Of a stretch of 64,000 nucleotides of DNA, positions 19,158 to 29,334 are shown in pieces. Each line of letters starts with the position of its first letter. Positions within the stretch are counted from its first letter, which is position 1. Location of the stretch: contig QEVK01000012.1 in assembly GCA_003577315.1 (NCBI GenBank), positions 23,951-87,950 on the forward strand, in the 5' to 3' direction. The position numbers and the translations under genes are program-made. The notes beneath the pieces are model-generated. The model was not told the origin of the DNA. It saw only the letters and a list, made by a program, of their open reading frames with translations, and searched no databases. Source of the stretch: Hyphomicrobiales bacterium. GTDB taxonomy: Bacteria; Pseudomonadota; Alphaproteobacteria; Rhizobiales; Rhizobiaceae.

Positions 19158-19997
19158 CTATTGCGTACACCTTTGCGGCGCGTCGAACAGCGACAGGTCG
19201 ACCAGCGTGCCGCTCATGGAGAAGTCGCCGTAATCCATGACGAGGTCGCGCGTCACGCCGCTTTCGTGCAGCTTGAAGCTGATGCGGTAGCTCGGCAGCT
19301 CCTCGCCGTCGGCATTGGCCTCGCCGAGATCGAAATAGGCCATGTCGACGGGCCAGAACGCATCCTTGCCCAGCGACGCCAGCGCCTTCAGCTCGGGATC
19401 GTTGGCCTTGGCGCGCGCCTCGCGGCCGATGACGACCGTGGTCGTCATCACCTTGTCGGCGTCCTCGGAGCCGTCGAACAGCGTGGTCTCGTAGAAGGTC
19501 TCGCCGGCCCGCGCTTTGGAAAGCAGCTCCATCAGATGATGGGTGGGAAAGCGCGTCGCCTCCAGCCGGAACTGCTCCTCCCTGGGCTTTTCCAGCGACA
19601 CCACGGTCTCGCCGTCGCCGAGCCGGGCCGAGCCTTTCAGCTCGCTGTCGAGCGTCTCGTCGACGAAGGAGCGGGTGACGAAGCTGAAATTCCGCCCCTC
19701 CCCGTCCTCGTAGGTCGTGGTCTGCTGGTCGGTCAGGCGCGAGACCTCGTCGGTGTCGATGCGGGTGACGAAGCGGAACGTCACCGTGTAGCCGTCGCAG
19801 GCGGAGCCGCCGAACTCGTAGACCATGCGGCCGGTGATTCCGGTGATTCCCGAGCGGTCGGAGGCGCTGTCGAGCGCAAGGTCGTAGACGGCGCGGTGCG
19901 GCACGAGCGCGCCGGCCCGCGCCTCGGCGGCGGTGGCCGCGAAGGGCGCGCAAAGCACGGTCGCAAGGACAAGTTCGGCGGCAAGCGCAGCGCGCAT
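19158..19997 (-). CDS. EipB-type periplasmic cell-envelope integrity protein (DUF1849)
   Basis: Proteins of this family are secreted beta-spiral proteins needed for envelope integrity in Brucella. The 279-residue precursor has a signal peptide (about residues 1-24, cleaved near AATAAEA). The mature segment begins near LVPHRAVYDLALDSASDRSG, the family hallmark. Cys67 (GSACDGY) and Cys277 (PQRCTQ) match in position the two cysteines reported to form the disulfide in Brucella EipB. The start at ATG 19997 has GGAGAC at 8 bases; an ATG at 20003 lies too close to that site. The gene is divergent from ridA. Confidence 0.85.
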   Translation of the reverse strand: MRAALAAELVLATVLCAPFAATAAEARAGALVPHRAVYDLALDSASDRSGITGITGRMVYEFGGSACDGYTVTFRFVTRIDTDEVSRLTDQQTTTYEDGEGRNFSFVTRSFVDETLDSELKGSARLGDGETVVSLEKPREEQFRLEATRFPTHHLMELLSKARAGETFYETTLFDGSEDADKVMTTTVVIGREARAKANDPELKALASLGKDAFWPVDMAYFDLGEANADGEELPSYRISFKLHESGVTRDLVMDYGDFSMSGTLVDLSLFDAPQRCTQ

Positions 19998-20118
19998 CGG
20001 CATTCGTCTCCACGCGGCTGAACCGCAATCTCTATTCACCACAGGGAGCATTCGTGGCAGAAGCATGGCGTAGCCGCGCGGCCTCTTTCCCCCCGCGCGC
20101 CAGCATAAGGAATAGATC

Positions 20119-20583
20119 ATGGGCGACACAATCCAAAAACGCCTCGAAGCGCTCGGCGTCACGCTGCCGGCGGCGGCGGCCCCGGCTGCCAACTACGTTC
20201 CCTTCGCGCAGGCCGGCAGGATTCTTTTCGTCTCGGGCCAGCTTCCCTTCTCGGAGGGCAAGCTGGCGGCGACCGGCCTGCTCGGTCGCGACCTCGACAC
20301 GGCCGCCGGCAAGGAGATGGCCAGACACTGCGCCATCAACGTCCTCGCCCAGCTTCAGGCCGCGACCGGCGACCTCGAAAGGATTACCCGGCTGGTGAAG
20401 ATCGGCATCTTCGTCGCCTCGACGCCGGATTTCACCGAGCAGCATCTGGTGGGGAACGGCGCGTCCGACTTCCTGGCGCAGGTGCTGGGCGAGCGCGGCA
20501 AGCATGCCCGCGCGGCCGTGGGCGTCGCCGTGCTGCCGCTCAACGCGCCGGTCGAGATCGAAGCCATCGTCGAGATCGACTAG
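20119..20583 (+). CDS. RidA family protein (YjgF/UK114 group)
   Basis: RidA proteins hydrolyse reactive enamine/imine intermediates such as 2-aminoacrylate. The 154-residue protein has the longer YjgF-like form with an extra N-terminal segment, MGDTIQKRLEALGVTLP. The core runs from FVSGQLPF through the subunit-interface region to KHARAAVGVAVLPLNAPVEIEAI. The Arg in that last motif is the usual carboxylate-binding residue. The gene is 3 bases from the next phosphodiesterase gene, forming an operon. Confidence 0.92.
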   Translation: MGDTIQKRLEALGVTLPAAAAPAANYVPFAQAGRILFVSGQLPFSEGKLAATGLLGRDLDTAAGKEMARHCAINVLAQLQAATGDLERITRLVKIGIFVASTPDFTEQHLVGNGASDFLAQVLGERGKHARAAVGVAVLPLNAPVEIEAIVEID

Positions 20584-20586
20584 GCC

Positions 20587-21297
20587 ATGGCCGACATTTC
20601 GTGGCTCACCCGCAGGCCGATCGCCCATCGCGGCTTCCACGACCTGAACCGCGTGCGCTGGGAAAACACGCTGTCGGCCTTCGACGCGGCCGTCGAGCGC
20701 GACTACGCGATCGAGTGCGACGTGCATCTTTCCGCCGACGGCGTGCCGGTCGTGTTCCACGACAACGTGCTCAACCGGCTGGCCGGGCGCGACGGCTTCG
20801 TCCACGACCTGACGGCGGCCGAGCTGGCGCAGCTTCGCATCGGCGGCACGCAGGACCATGTCCCGACGCTGGCCGAGATGCTGGCGCGGATCGGCGGCCG
20901 CGTGCCGCTGGTGATCGAGCTCAAGGGCGTCGAGGGCAAGGACGGCGGCCTGGTCGCCGCCGTGGCGAAGGCGCTTCAGGGCTATCGCGGCAAGGCCGCG
21001 ATCATGTCGTTCGACCACTGGCTGGTGCGGCGCTTCGCCGCCGACGCGCCCGGCATCCCCGCCGGCCTGACGGCCGAGGGGCGCACGATGGCCGACCTCG
21101 AGGCGCATTTCTCGATGCTGGCGCACCCGATCTCCTTCGTCTCCTTTTCCGTGCTCGACGTGCCCAACCCCTTCGTCGCCTTCGTGCGCGACAGGCTCGC
21201 CATGCCGGTCATCACCTGGACGGTGCGCAACGAGGAGACGCGCGCGGCCACCTTCGCCCATGCCGACCAGATGACCTTCGAGGGCTTCGAGGCGTGA
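20587..21297 (+). CDS. Glycerophosphodiester phosphodiesterase family protein
   Basis: Family members hydrolyse glycerophosphodiesters to glycerol-3-phosphate and an alcohol. The 236-residue TIM-barrel protein has the N-terminal motif PIAHRGFHDLNRVRWENTLSAF, with catalytic His14. The metal-binding IECDVHLSADGVPVVFHDN and a C-terminal VITWTVRNEE strand follow. It lacks a signal peptide, so it acts in the cytoplasm, like UgpQ. It is tightly linked to ridA and precedes a FemAB-like acyltransferase gene. Confidence 0.93.
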   Translation: MADISWLTRRPIAHRGFHDLNRVRWENTLSAFDAAVERDYAIECDVHLSADGVPVVFHDNVLNRLAGRDGFVHDLTAAELAQLRIGGTQDHVPTLAEMLARIGGRVPLVIELKGVEGKDGGLVAAVAKALQGYRGKAAIMSFDHWLVRRFAADAPGIPAGLTAEGRTMADLEAHFSMLAHPISFVSFSVLDVPNPFVAFVRDRLAMPVITWTVRNEETRAATFAHADQMTFEGFEA

Positions 21298-21337
21298 GCG
21301 CCTTGCATCGCGCCGGCTGCGGCATATCTGGAGCGCC

Positions 21338-22543
21338 ATGAACGACGAACGCCACGACCGGGCGAGGCAAGGCGGGGACGGCTTCGTCCTTCGCGCCGTC
21401 CAGGGCATGGCGGCCTTTTCCCGCGAGGAGTGGGGGAAGCTCGGCGGCGCTTCGCGAACCGAGTCGGGAACCGCCTACAACCCGTTCGTCTCGCACGATT
21501 TTCTCGCCGCTCTCGAGGAAAGCGGCTGCGCGGTGGCGCGCACCGGCTGGCAGGCGATGCACCTTCGCCTCGAAGGAGCGGACGGGGCGCTCCTCGGCGC
21601 GGCGCCCTGCTACCTCAAGAGCCACAGCCAGGGCGAATACGTGTTCGACCACGGCTGGGCCGACGCCTTCGAGCGCGCGGGCGGCAGCTACTATCCCAAG
21701 CTTCAGGTGTCGGTGCCGTTCACGCCGGCGACCGGCCCGCGCCTGCTGGCGCGGCGGGACGCTTCCGGCCCGGCGGCGCGCGCGGCGCTGGCGCAGGGCC
21801 TCAAGGCGCTGACCGGGCGGCTCGGCGCATCGTCCGCCCACGTCACCTTCGCCGCCGACGACGACATCGCGGCACTCGGCGAAGCCGGCTTCCTCCATCG
21901 CACCGACACGCAGTTCCACTTCCGCAACGAGGGCTACGGCAGCTACGACGACTTCCTCGCCACGCTTTCCTCGCGCAAGCGCAAGGCGCTGAAGCGCGAG
22001 CGGCGCGAGGCGCTTGCCGCCGGCATCGAGATCGACTGGCTGACCGGGAGCGACCTGACGGAAGCCGTGTGGGACGCCTTCTTCGCCTTCTACATGGACA
22101 CCGGCGGCCGCAAATGGGGCCGCCCCTATCTCAACCGCCGCTTCTTTTCGCTCGTGGGCGAGCGCATGGCCGACGACATAGTGCTGGTGATGGCGCGGCG
22201 CGGCGGCCGCCACATCGCGGGCGCGATCAACTTCATCGGCTCCGACACGCTCTACGGCCGCAACTGGGGCTGCATCGAGGACCACCCCTTCCTGCACTTC
22301 GAGGTCTGCTACCACCAGGCCATCGACTTCGCCATCGCGCGCGGGCTGAAGACGGTGGAGGCCGGCGCGCAGGGCGAGCACAAGCTGGCGCGCGGCTACC
22401 GGCCCGTCACCACCCGCTCCGCGCACCATATCGCCCATCCCGCCCTGCGCGACGCCGTCGCCGACTACCTGTCGCGCGAGCGCCGCGAGGTGGAGATGGT
22501 GGGGCAGTATCTCGACGCGCACGCCCCGTTCAGGAAGGGCTGA
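21338..22543 (+). CDS. GNAT-superfamily protein of the FemAB-like PF04339 (COG3146) family
   Basis: This 401-residue protein belongs to a family with FemAB-like double GNAT folds. Its true substrate is not established; peptidoglycan or aminoacyl substrates have been suggested. Typical blocks are YNPFVSHDFLAALEESG near the N-terminus, SHSQGEYVFDHGWADAFERAGGSYYPKLQVSVPFTPATGPRLL in pieces through the middle, and KRERREALAAG. The C-terminal block GAQGEHKLARGYRPVTTRSAHHI is also conserved. It starts 40 bases after the phosphodiesterase gene, probably on the same transcript, and converges on the SMR gene. Confidence 0.85.
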   Translation: MNDERHDRARQGGDGFVLRAVQGMAAFSREEWGKLGGASRTESGTAYNPFVSHDFLAALEESGCAVARTGWQAMHLRLEGADGALLGAAPCYLKSHSQGEYVFDHGWADAFERAGGSYYPKLQVSVPFTPATGPRLLARRDASGPAARAALAQGLKALTGRLGASSAHVTFAADDDIAALGEAGFLHRTDTQFHFRNEGYGSYDDFLATLSSRKRKALKRERREALAAGIEIDWLTGSDLTEAVWDAFFAFYMDTGGRKWGRPYLNRRFFSLVGERMADDIVLVMARRGGRHIAGAINFIGSDTLYGRNWGCIEDHPFLHFEVCYHQAIDFAIARGLKTVEAGAQGEHKLARGYRPVTTRSAHHIAHPALRDAVADYLSRERREVEMVGQYLDAHAPFRKG

Positions 22544-22549
22544 CGCGCC

Positions 22550-22879
22550 TCAGTGCGACAGCGAGCCGGAGAAGAGGTTGATGACCAGCACGCCGGCGAC
22601 GATGAGCGCCATTCCGATCAGCGCGGCGGCGTCGAGCGGCTGCCTGAACCACAACCAGCCGATGGCGGTGATGAAGACGATGCCGACGCCCGACCAGATC
22701 GCGTAGATGACGCCCACGGGCAGCACCCGCAGCGGAAGCGACAGGAAATAGAAGGCGAGCGCATATCCGGCGACCGTGACCAGCGATGGCGCGAGGCGGG
22801 TGAAGCCGTCGGACTGCTTCAGCGCCGAGGTCGCGACGACCTCGAAGACGATGGCGAGCACGAGAAAGACGTAATTCAT
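22550..22879 (-). CDS. SMR-family multidrug efflux transporter (EmrE-like)
   Basis: Small multidrug resistance proteins exchange protons for cationic drugs or guanidinium as dimers. The 109-residue protein has four membrane helices. The essential membrane Glu13 lies in [16 protein letters not shown], and the later signature is [20 protein letters not shown]. The start ATG 22879 gives the standard family N-terminus [10 protein letters not shown]. It stands alone on the minus strand between two plus-strand genes. Confidence 0.93.
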   Translation of the reverse strand: MNYVFLVLAIVFEVVATSALKQSDGFTRLAPSLVTVAGYALAFYFLSLPLRVLPVGVIYAIWSGVGIVFITAIGWLWFRQPLDAAALIGMALIVAGVLVINLFSGSLSH

Positions 22880-22970
22880 CGGGGCGCCCCTTGCGCATCG
22901 AACCGAGGTTGACGGCGGCGACGCTAGCACCGAAACATGCGCCGACCACCTTGCAGATCACGAGGAAACG

Positions 22971-23405
22971 ATGAGCCAGCCCGTCTACGACACCGACAAC
23001 GTCTTCGCGAAGATCCTGCGCGGCGAATTGCCGGCGCACAAGCTCTACGAGGACGACGACACCTTCGCCTTCATGGACATCATGCCGCGCGGCGACGGTC
23101 ATTGCCTGGTGATTCCCAAGAAGGCGGCGCGCAACATCCTCGATGTCGACACCGGCAGCCTCGCGGCGGTGGCCGCGACGACGCAGAAGCTGGCGCGCGC
23201 GGTGATGAAGGCGTTTTCCGCCGATGGCGTCTCGGTGCAGCAGTTCAACGAGCCGGCCGGCGGCCAGGTGGTGTTCCACCTGCACGTCCACGTCATCCCG
23301 CGTTTCGAGGGCGTCGGCCTGAAGCCGCCGGCAAGCAAGATGGAGGATCCGGCGGTGCTGGCCGAGAACGCCCGCAAGATCCGGGAGGCGCTGGCCGAAG
23401 CCTGA
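22971..23405 (+). CDS. HIT family nucleotide hydrolase or transferase
   Basis: HIT proteins cut nucleoside phosphoramidates or related nucleotides through a histidine intermediate. The 144-residue protein has the triad HLHVHV (His103, 105, 107) near the C-terminus, the N-terminal FAKILRGELPAHKLYEDD and GHCLVIPKKAARNI. The size and layout fit the HINT branch. ATG 22971 is supported by the upstream GAGGAAACG. Confidence 0.93.
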   Translation: MSQPVYDTDNVFAKILRGELPAHKLYEDDDTFAFMDIMPRGDGHCLVIPKKAARNILDVDTGSLAAVAATTQKLARAVMKAFSADGVSVQQFNEPAGGQVVFHLHVHVIPRFEGVGLKPPASKMEDPAVLAENARKIREALAEA

Positions 23406-23418
23406 CGCGCCGCCCGGT

Positions 23419-23778
23419 CTAGGTGCCGAAGCCGATCAGGTAGAGGCCGGCGAGCAGCACGGCCTCGCCGGTCAGGATGCCCGCGAGCACGCTGCGGCGG
23501 AGCACGAGATAGCCGGCGAAGCCGGCCGCGACGGAGAACAGGCGCATTGCGACCGGCGCCTCGGCGAGCGAGCCCGAGGGAAAGACGACGAGATTGCCGA
23601 TGACGGCGGCGACCAGCGCCGTCGCCAGCGCCCGAACGGCCACCAGCGCCTCGGAATCGTCGGCGATGCGGCCGCCGAAATAGACGCCGAGAAAGCGGAA
23701 GCCGTCCGTCGCCAGCCATCCGGCGGCGAGGATGAAGGCGTAGGGCCACCACCAGACGTCGAAGGCCGCGAAGCTCAT
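23419..23778 (-). CDS. azlD: AzlD-type branched-chain amino acid exporter subunit
   Basis: The 119-residue protein has four membrane helices in the AzlD pattern, with FRFLGVYFGGRI after the first helix. AzlD works with AzlC as a two-part exporter of branched-chain amino acids or similar substrates. Its ATG overlaps the azlC stop by 4 bases, confirming the pair. Confidence 0.85.
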   Translation of the reverse strand: MSFAAFDVWWWPYAFILAAGWLATDGFRFLGVYFGGRIADDSEALVAVRALATALVAAVIGNLVVFPSGSLAEAPVAMRLFSVAAGFAGYLVLRRSVLAGILTGEAVLLAGLYLIGFGT

Positions 23779-24560
23779 GCCGCGCCCTCCCCGCCCCGGC
23801 GGCGCCCGCGCCGGCCGACGCGATGGAGAAGATAGGCGGCCGTGCCGCCGACGACGCCGGCGGCCATGAGGTCGAAGCCCGGGGTCAGCACGTGGAACAA
23901 GGGCCCCAGCACCAGGCCGAAGGCCATGGCGAGGTGGCTGGCGCTCTCGCGCGCCGACCCCCACAGCGAGGTCAGGAAGTAGAGCGGCGTCAGCATCAGC
24001 AGCGCCGCCGACAGCGTCGGCGGCAGGCTGCCGGCCACCGAATAGACCACGGCCACGACGACCATGTTGACGAGCACCAGCGCGCCGCCCAGGCCGCAAT
24101 ACCAGGCCGTGCGCATCGGGCGCGGCACGGCGCGCATGTGCTCCATCGCCAGCACCCAGGAGGTGACGGCGACGAAGTGCGACAGGAGATAGAGCACCAC
24201 GGGGCGCGTCCCGGGCGCGCGCAGCTCGGGCACGATCGACACCACCATCGGCGTCAGCCGCACCGAGGTCAGCGCCACCGCGAAAGCCGCCGCCGGCAGG
24301 CTCGCCCCGGTCATGATCGCGCCGATCAGCACCACCTTGGCCGGCAGCGCCCAGACGATGCCGGTCATGAACACGGCCTCTCCCAGCGAGATGCCGGCCT
24401 CGCGCGCCAGCCCGGCAAAGCCGACGAAGGCGCTCATCAGGATCAGCAGCGGCACCGAAACGGATGCGCGCACGCCTCGCAGGAACCAGCGGCGATAGTC
24501 GCTCGCGCTCGCGGGGCCGGAAGTCTCGAGGTCGGTGGGTCGGCGGTCGGCGGTTTGCAT
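23775..24560 (-). CDS. azlC: AzlC-type branched-chain amino acid exporter subunit
   Basis: The 261-residue membrane protein begins MQTADRRPTDLETSG and has seven to eight helices. It carries the family elements FLRGVRASVSVPLLILMSAF, ILIG-like AKVVLIGAIMTGASLPAAAFAV and LTSVRLTPMVVSIVPELR. AzlC with AzlD forms an amino-acid exporter in the inner membrane. The ATG at 24560 matches the usual family length; the open frame further upstream has no hydrophobic family sequence. Confidence 0.87.
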   Translation of the reverse strand: MQTADRRPTDLETSGPASASDYRRWFLRGVRASVSVPLLILMSAFVGFAGLAREAGISLGEAVFMTGIVWALPAKVVLIGAIMTGASLPAAAFAVALTSVRLTPMVVSIVPELRAPGTRPVVLYLLSHFVAVTSWVLAMEHMRAVPRPMRTAWYCGLGGALVLVNMVVVAVVYSVAGSLPPTLSAALLMLTPLYFLTSLWGSARESASHLAMAFGLVLGPLFHVLTPGFDLMAAGVVGGTAAYLLHRVGRRGRRRGGEGAA

Positions 24561-24642
24561 CGGCGCGCCCCATATCACGCCGGCGCGGCGCTTGCGACCG
24601 GCATTTTCGCCGATGCGCGCGGGGGTGGCGCCCGTCGTCCGC

Positions 24643-25584
24643 TCAGGTCTGCGGGGTGACGGCGGACGCGGCGGCCGCCCGCGGCTGAAGGATGCGCCCC
24701 GCCATCGCCAGCGCCAGCGCGAAGACCGCGACGCCGCCGAGCACGTCGACCAGATGATGCCCGCCATGCACCAGTATCGCCGGGATCATCAGCAGGTTGA
24801 CGACGAGGAAGAACGGGAACAGCCGCCTGTACGGCAGCGTGAACCACACCGCCATGCAGGCCATGACCGTGTGGAACGACGGGAAGGCGATCAGCCCCAG
24901 CGCATCGGTGGGCGACAGGAGCGTCGGACCCTGCACCGCCAGGCGGGCAAGCTCGGCGCCGTAGGCCGGCCCGACCACCATGCCGAGCGCCTCCACCGTC
25001 TCGGCGGCGACCGGGTGGTAGACCGCGGGGCCGAAGCTGGGCGCGACCGACCAGATGCCGATGGCGATCAGCGCGCCGAACACGCCGGTGACGAGAAAGC
25101 GGTGCAGCGGATCGCGGCGGCCGCCGAACCCGAGGAGCAGGATCACCGCGATCAGTTGCGGGAGCGAGCTCAGATAGACGACGCGCAGGAGCGCCCCAAG
25201 CGCGGGGTGCCCGGCGGTCGCCGCCACGAGGTCCGGCCAGGAATAGCCGAGCCGGCCGTCGATGGCCATCAGCGCGACGTCGAGGCGGCTTTCGCCCACC
25301 GGCAGCAGCAGGTGGTTGAAGAGCGAGCCGACGATCGTGAACAGGATGAAGAGCCCGGCCGCCGTCGCGGCCAGCGCGATCTCCTCGCTGCGGCCGCTGC
25401 GCCTGTAGGCCAGGCCGAGGGCGGCGGCCGCGAGGCCGATGGCGATGCACACGGCATAGCCGCCCCAGTCCAGCGCCGCCGCCGACCGCGGGATCAGGAA
25501 GCCGTTCGCCACGAACAGCAGGGCGATGACGGCCGCAACGATACGCTCGCCGCGGTGTAGAAGCATGGCCGGTTCCTCGCTCAC
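24643..25584 (-). CDS. PAP2-superfamily integral membrane phosphatase or phosphotransferase
   Basis: The 313-residue protein has about nine membrane helices. The PAP2-type catalytic residues lie in two motifs: FPSFHTVMA (with the first active His) and HGGHHLVDVLGG (second His and Asp). The layout, with long N-terminal helices before the motifs, resembles the PAP2_3 group related to inositolphosphotransferases and lipid phosphatases. The substrate is not known. The start may be ATG 25584 or the internal ATG 25566 (MLLHRG). Confidence 0.82.
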   Translation of the reverse strand: MSEEPAMLLHRGERIVAAVIALLFVANGFLIPRSAAALDWGGYAVCIAIGLAAAALGLAYRRSGRSEEIALAATAAGLFILFTIVGSLFNHLLLPVGESRLDVALMAIDGRLGYSWPDLVAATAGHPALGALLRVVYLSSLPQLIAVILLLGFGGRRDPLHRFLVTGVFGALIAIGIWSVAPSFGPAVYHPVAAETVEALGMVVGPAYGAELARLAVQGPTLLSPTDALGLIAFPSFHTVMACMAVWFTLPYRRLFPFFLVVNLLMIPAILVHGGHHLVDVLGGVAVFALALAMAGRILQPRAAAASAVTPQT

Positions 25585-25652
25585 GCGACCTTGCTACCGG
25601 CTTTCCTCTAACAAACGGCTAATCGCCGCCCGGCTCCTGAGAGCGCGCGCCG

Positions 25653-28115
<2,463 letters not shown>

Positions 28116-28123
28116 TCAGAACC

Positions 28124-28495
28124 TCATTTCTTTTCCATCACGCATTGAAGCGGATGCTGGTGCTGTCGGGCGAAGTCCATCACCTGGGCCACCTTGGTCT
28201 CGGCGACCTCGTATGTATAGACCCCGCATTCCCCCACTCCATGATTATGGACATGCAGCATGATGCGCGTCGCGGCCTCGCGGTCCTTCTGGAAGAACCG
28301 CTCCAGCACGTGCACCACGAACTCCATCGGCGTGTAATCGTCGTTGAGGATCAGAACGCGATAGAGGGACGGCTTCTTGGTCTTCGGCCTGGTGCGGGCG
28401 ATGACCGCCGTGCCCCTGCCCGGCCCGCCGCCGCGCTCGTCGTCGCCCTGCATCCTTGCCGCGAAGCTCAGCATGGTTTGCCCGCCGGTCGTCAC
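28124..28495 (-). CDS. clpS: ClpS adaptor for the ClpAP protease
   Basis: ClpS binds proteins with destabilising N-terminal residues and delivers them to ClpA. The conserved core [28 protein letters not shown] is followed by [27 protein letters not shown] chose GTG 28495 because AAGGAAGG lies five bases upstream. Internal ATGs at 28474 and 28453 lack a site of that strength and would also leave the core intact. A small 6-bp hairpin (28511-28525) sits just before the ribosome-binding site. It is co-transcribed with clpA. Confidence 0.93.
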   Translation of the reverse strand: MTTGGQTMLSFAARMQGDDERGGGPGRGTAVIARTRPKTKKPSLYRVLILNDDYTPMEFVVHVLERFFQKDREAATRIMLHVHNHGVGECGVYTYEVAETKVAQVMDFARQHQHPLQCVMEKK

Positions 28496-28549
28496 ATCGT
28501 CCTTCCTTGACACCCTGCCAGGGTGCGACATGTAGGCACTCCTGCGGGA

Positions 28550-28577
28550 ATTTTAAGCCCTTCTTTCACGCTGACAA
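28550..28577 (-). promoter_or_regulatory. Promoter of clpS-clpA
   Basis: TTGTCA (28577-28572) and TAAAAT (28555-28550) on the minus strand are separated by 16 bases, about 55 bases before the clpS start. Both hexamers are close to the sigma-70 consensus and lie in an AT-rich island. Confidence 0.6.
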
Positions 28578-28642
28578 TATGGCCGCGGCCACACCGCCGG
28601 CGAAATTGCGCGTCCGCCGGACGCCCGCGGGCCCGCCGGACG

Positions 28643-28676
28643 GCAAAAACCCGGCCGCGCGGAAGCGGGCCGGGTT
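28643..28676 (-). terminator. Rho-independent terminator after the phasin gene
   Basis: On the minus strand AACCCGGCC (28676-28668) pairs perfectly with GGCCGGGTT (28656-28648) around an 11-base GC-rich loop. The stem runs into T residues. It lies 45 bases after the phasin stop. Confidence 0.85.
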
Positions 28677-28720
28677 CGATGACCGGACCCGAAGGCCCGG
28701 AACGGCGAATCGCGGAGGCG

Positions 28721-29050
28721 TCACTTCGCCTTGGCGACGACCGACTCGAAGGGCTTGTAGGCGTCCTTGGCGATCTCGGCGTAGAGCTCGCTCACGCGCG
28801 AGGACTGCGCCACGAAGCCCTCATAGGCCTGGCGGGCATACTCGGTCTGGATCTCGACCGCCTTCTCCAGCGACTTGGCCGAGACGAGCTTCTCGAGCGC
28901 GGCCGCGCCGTCCTCGAACGCCTTGCGCGAATACTCGGTGGCCTCGACGGCGAGGGCCTGAACGTTCTTCGAGACCGAAGCGAAGTTCTTCAGCCCGGCG
29001 TCGAGGAATTCCTTGCCGGCCTTGCCGGCATCGTCAAACGACTGAACCAT
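28721..29050 (-). CDS. Phasin family protein
   Basis: Phasins coat polyhydroxyalkanoate granules and control their size. The 109-residue protein is almost wholly amphipathic helix, with the family pattern AGLKNFASVSKNVQALAVEATEYSRKAFE in pieces through the first half. It ends in AYKPFESVVAKAK. The start ATG 29050 is preceded by GAAAGGAACCCCCA. It forms a single-gene unit, with a near-consensus promoter and its own terminator, which suggests high expression. Confidence 0.92.
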   Translation of the reverse strand: MVQSFDDAGKAGKEFLDAGLKNFASVSKNVQALAVEATEYSRKAFEDGAAALEKLVSAKSLEKAVEIQTEYARQAYEGFVAQSSRVSELYAEIAKDAYKPFESVVAKAK

Positions 29051-29100
29051 TGGGGGTTCCTTTCTGAGGGGGTGACGCACATCGAAAATGCGTTGCACCC

Positions 29101-29129
29101 TATTTATGTTGCACTGCACAAATTGTCAA
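29101..29129 (-). promoter_or_regulatory. Strong phasin promoter with an operator-like spacer
   Basis: A consensus TTGACA (29129-29124) and TAAATA (29106-29101) are separated by exactly 17 bases on the minus strand. The spacer contains the imperfect dyad TTGTGCA-G-TGCAACA. A repressor bound there would block RNA polymerase. Phasin genes are known targets of PhaR/AniA-type repressors that respond to PHA, so that is a plausible candidate, by inference. Confidence 0.75.
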
Positions 29130-29232
29130 GGGCGGCGGTCCGGCGGCGAGTCCGTGGCCTTTCGGCGGCGCTCCCCGGCCCGCGGCGCGGCCGCTTGCTG
29201 ATTTGAAGTCGAGCGAAATGGTGAACGCGCCG

Positions 29233-29255
29233 GTTACCATAAACCGATTGGTAAC
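29233..29255. promoter_or_regulatory. Inverted repeat upstream of the D-Ala-D-Ala carboxypeptidase gene
   Basis: GTTACCA and TGGTAAC form a perfect 7-bp dyad with a 9-base spacer, 80 bases before the carboxypeptidase start. The 23-bp dimension is typical of a helix-turn-helix regulator site. The regulator is unknown. Confidence 0.45.
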
Positions 29256-29334
29256 GGCCTCGCCGCTATCGTGCCGCAACGGGTGCGGACAGGGGCGCTC
29301 CGGTTTTCATCGGCAACGGCAGAGCGTGGCAGGT

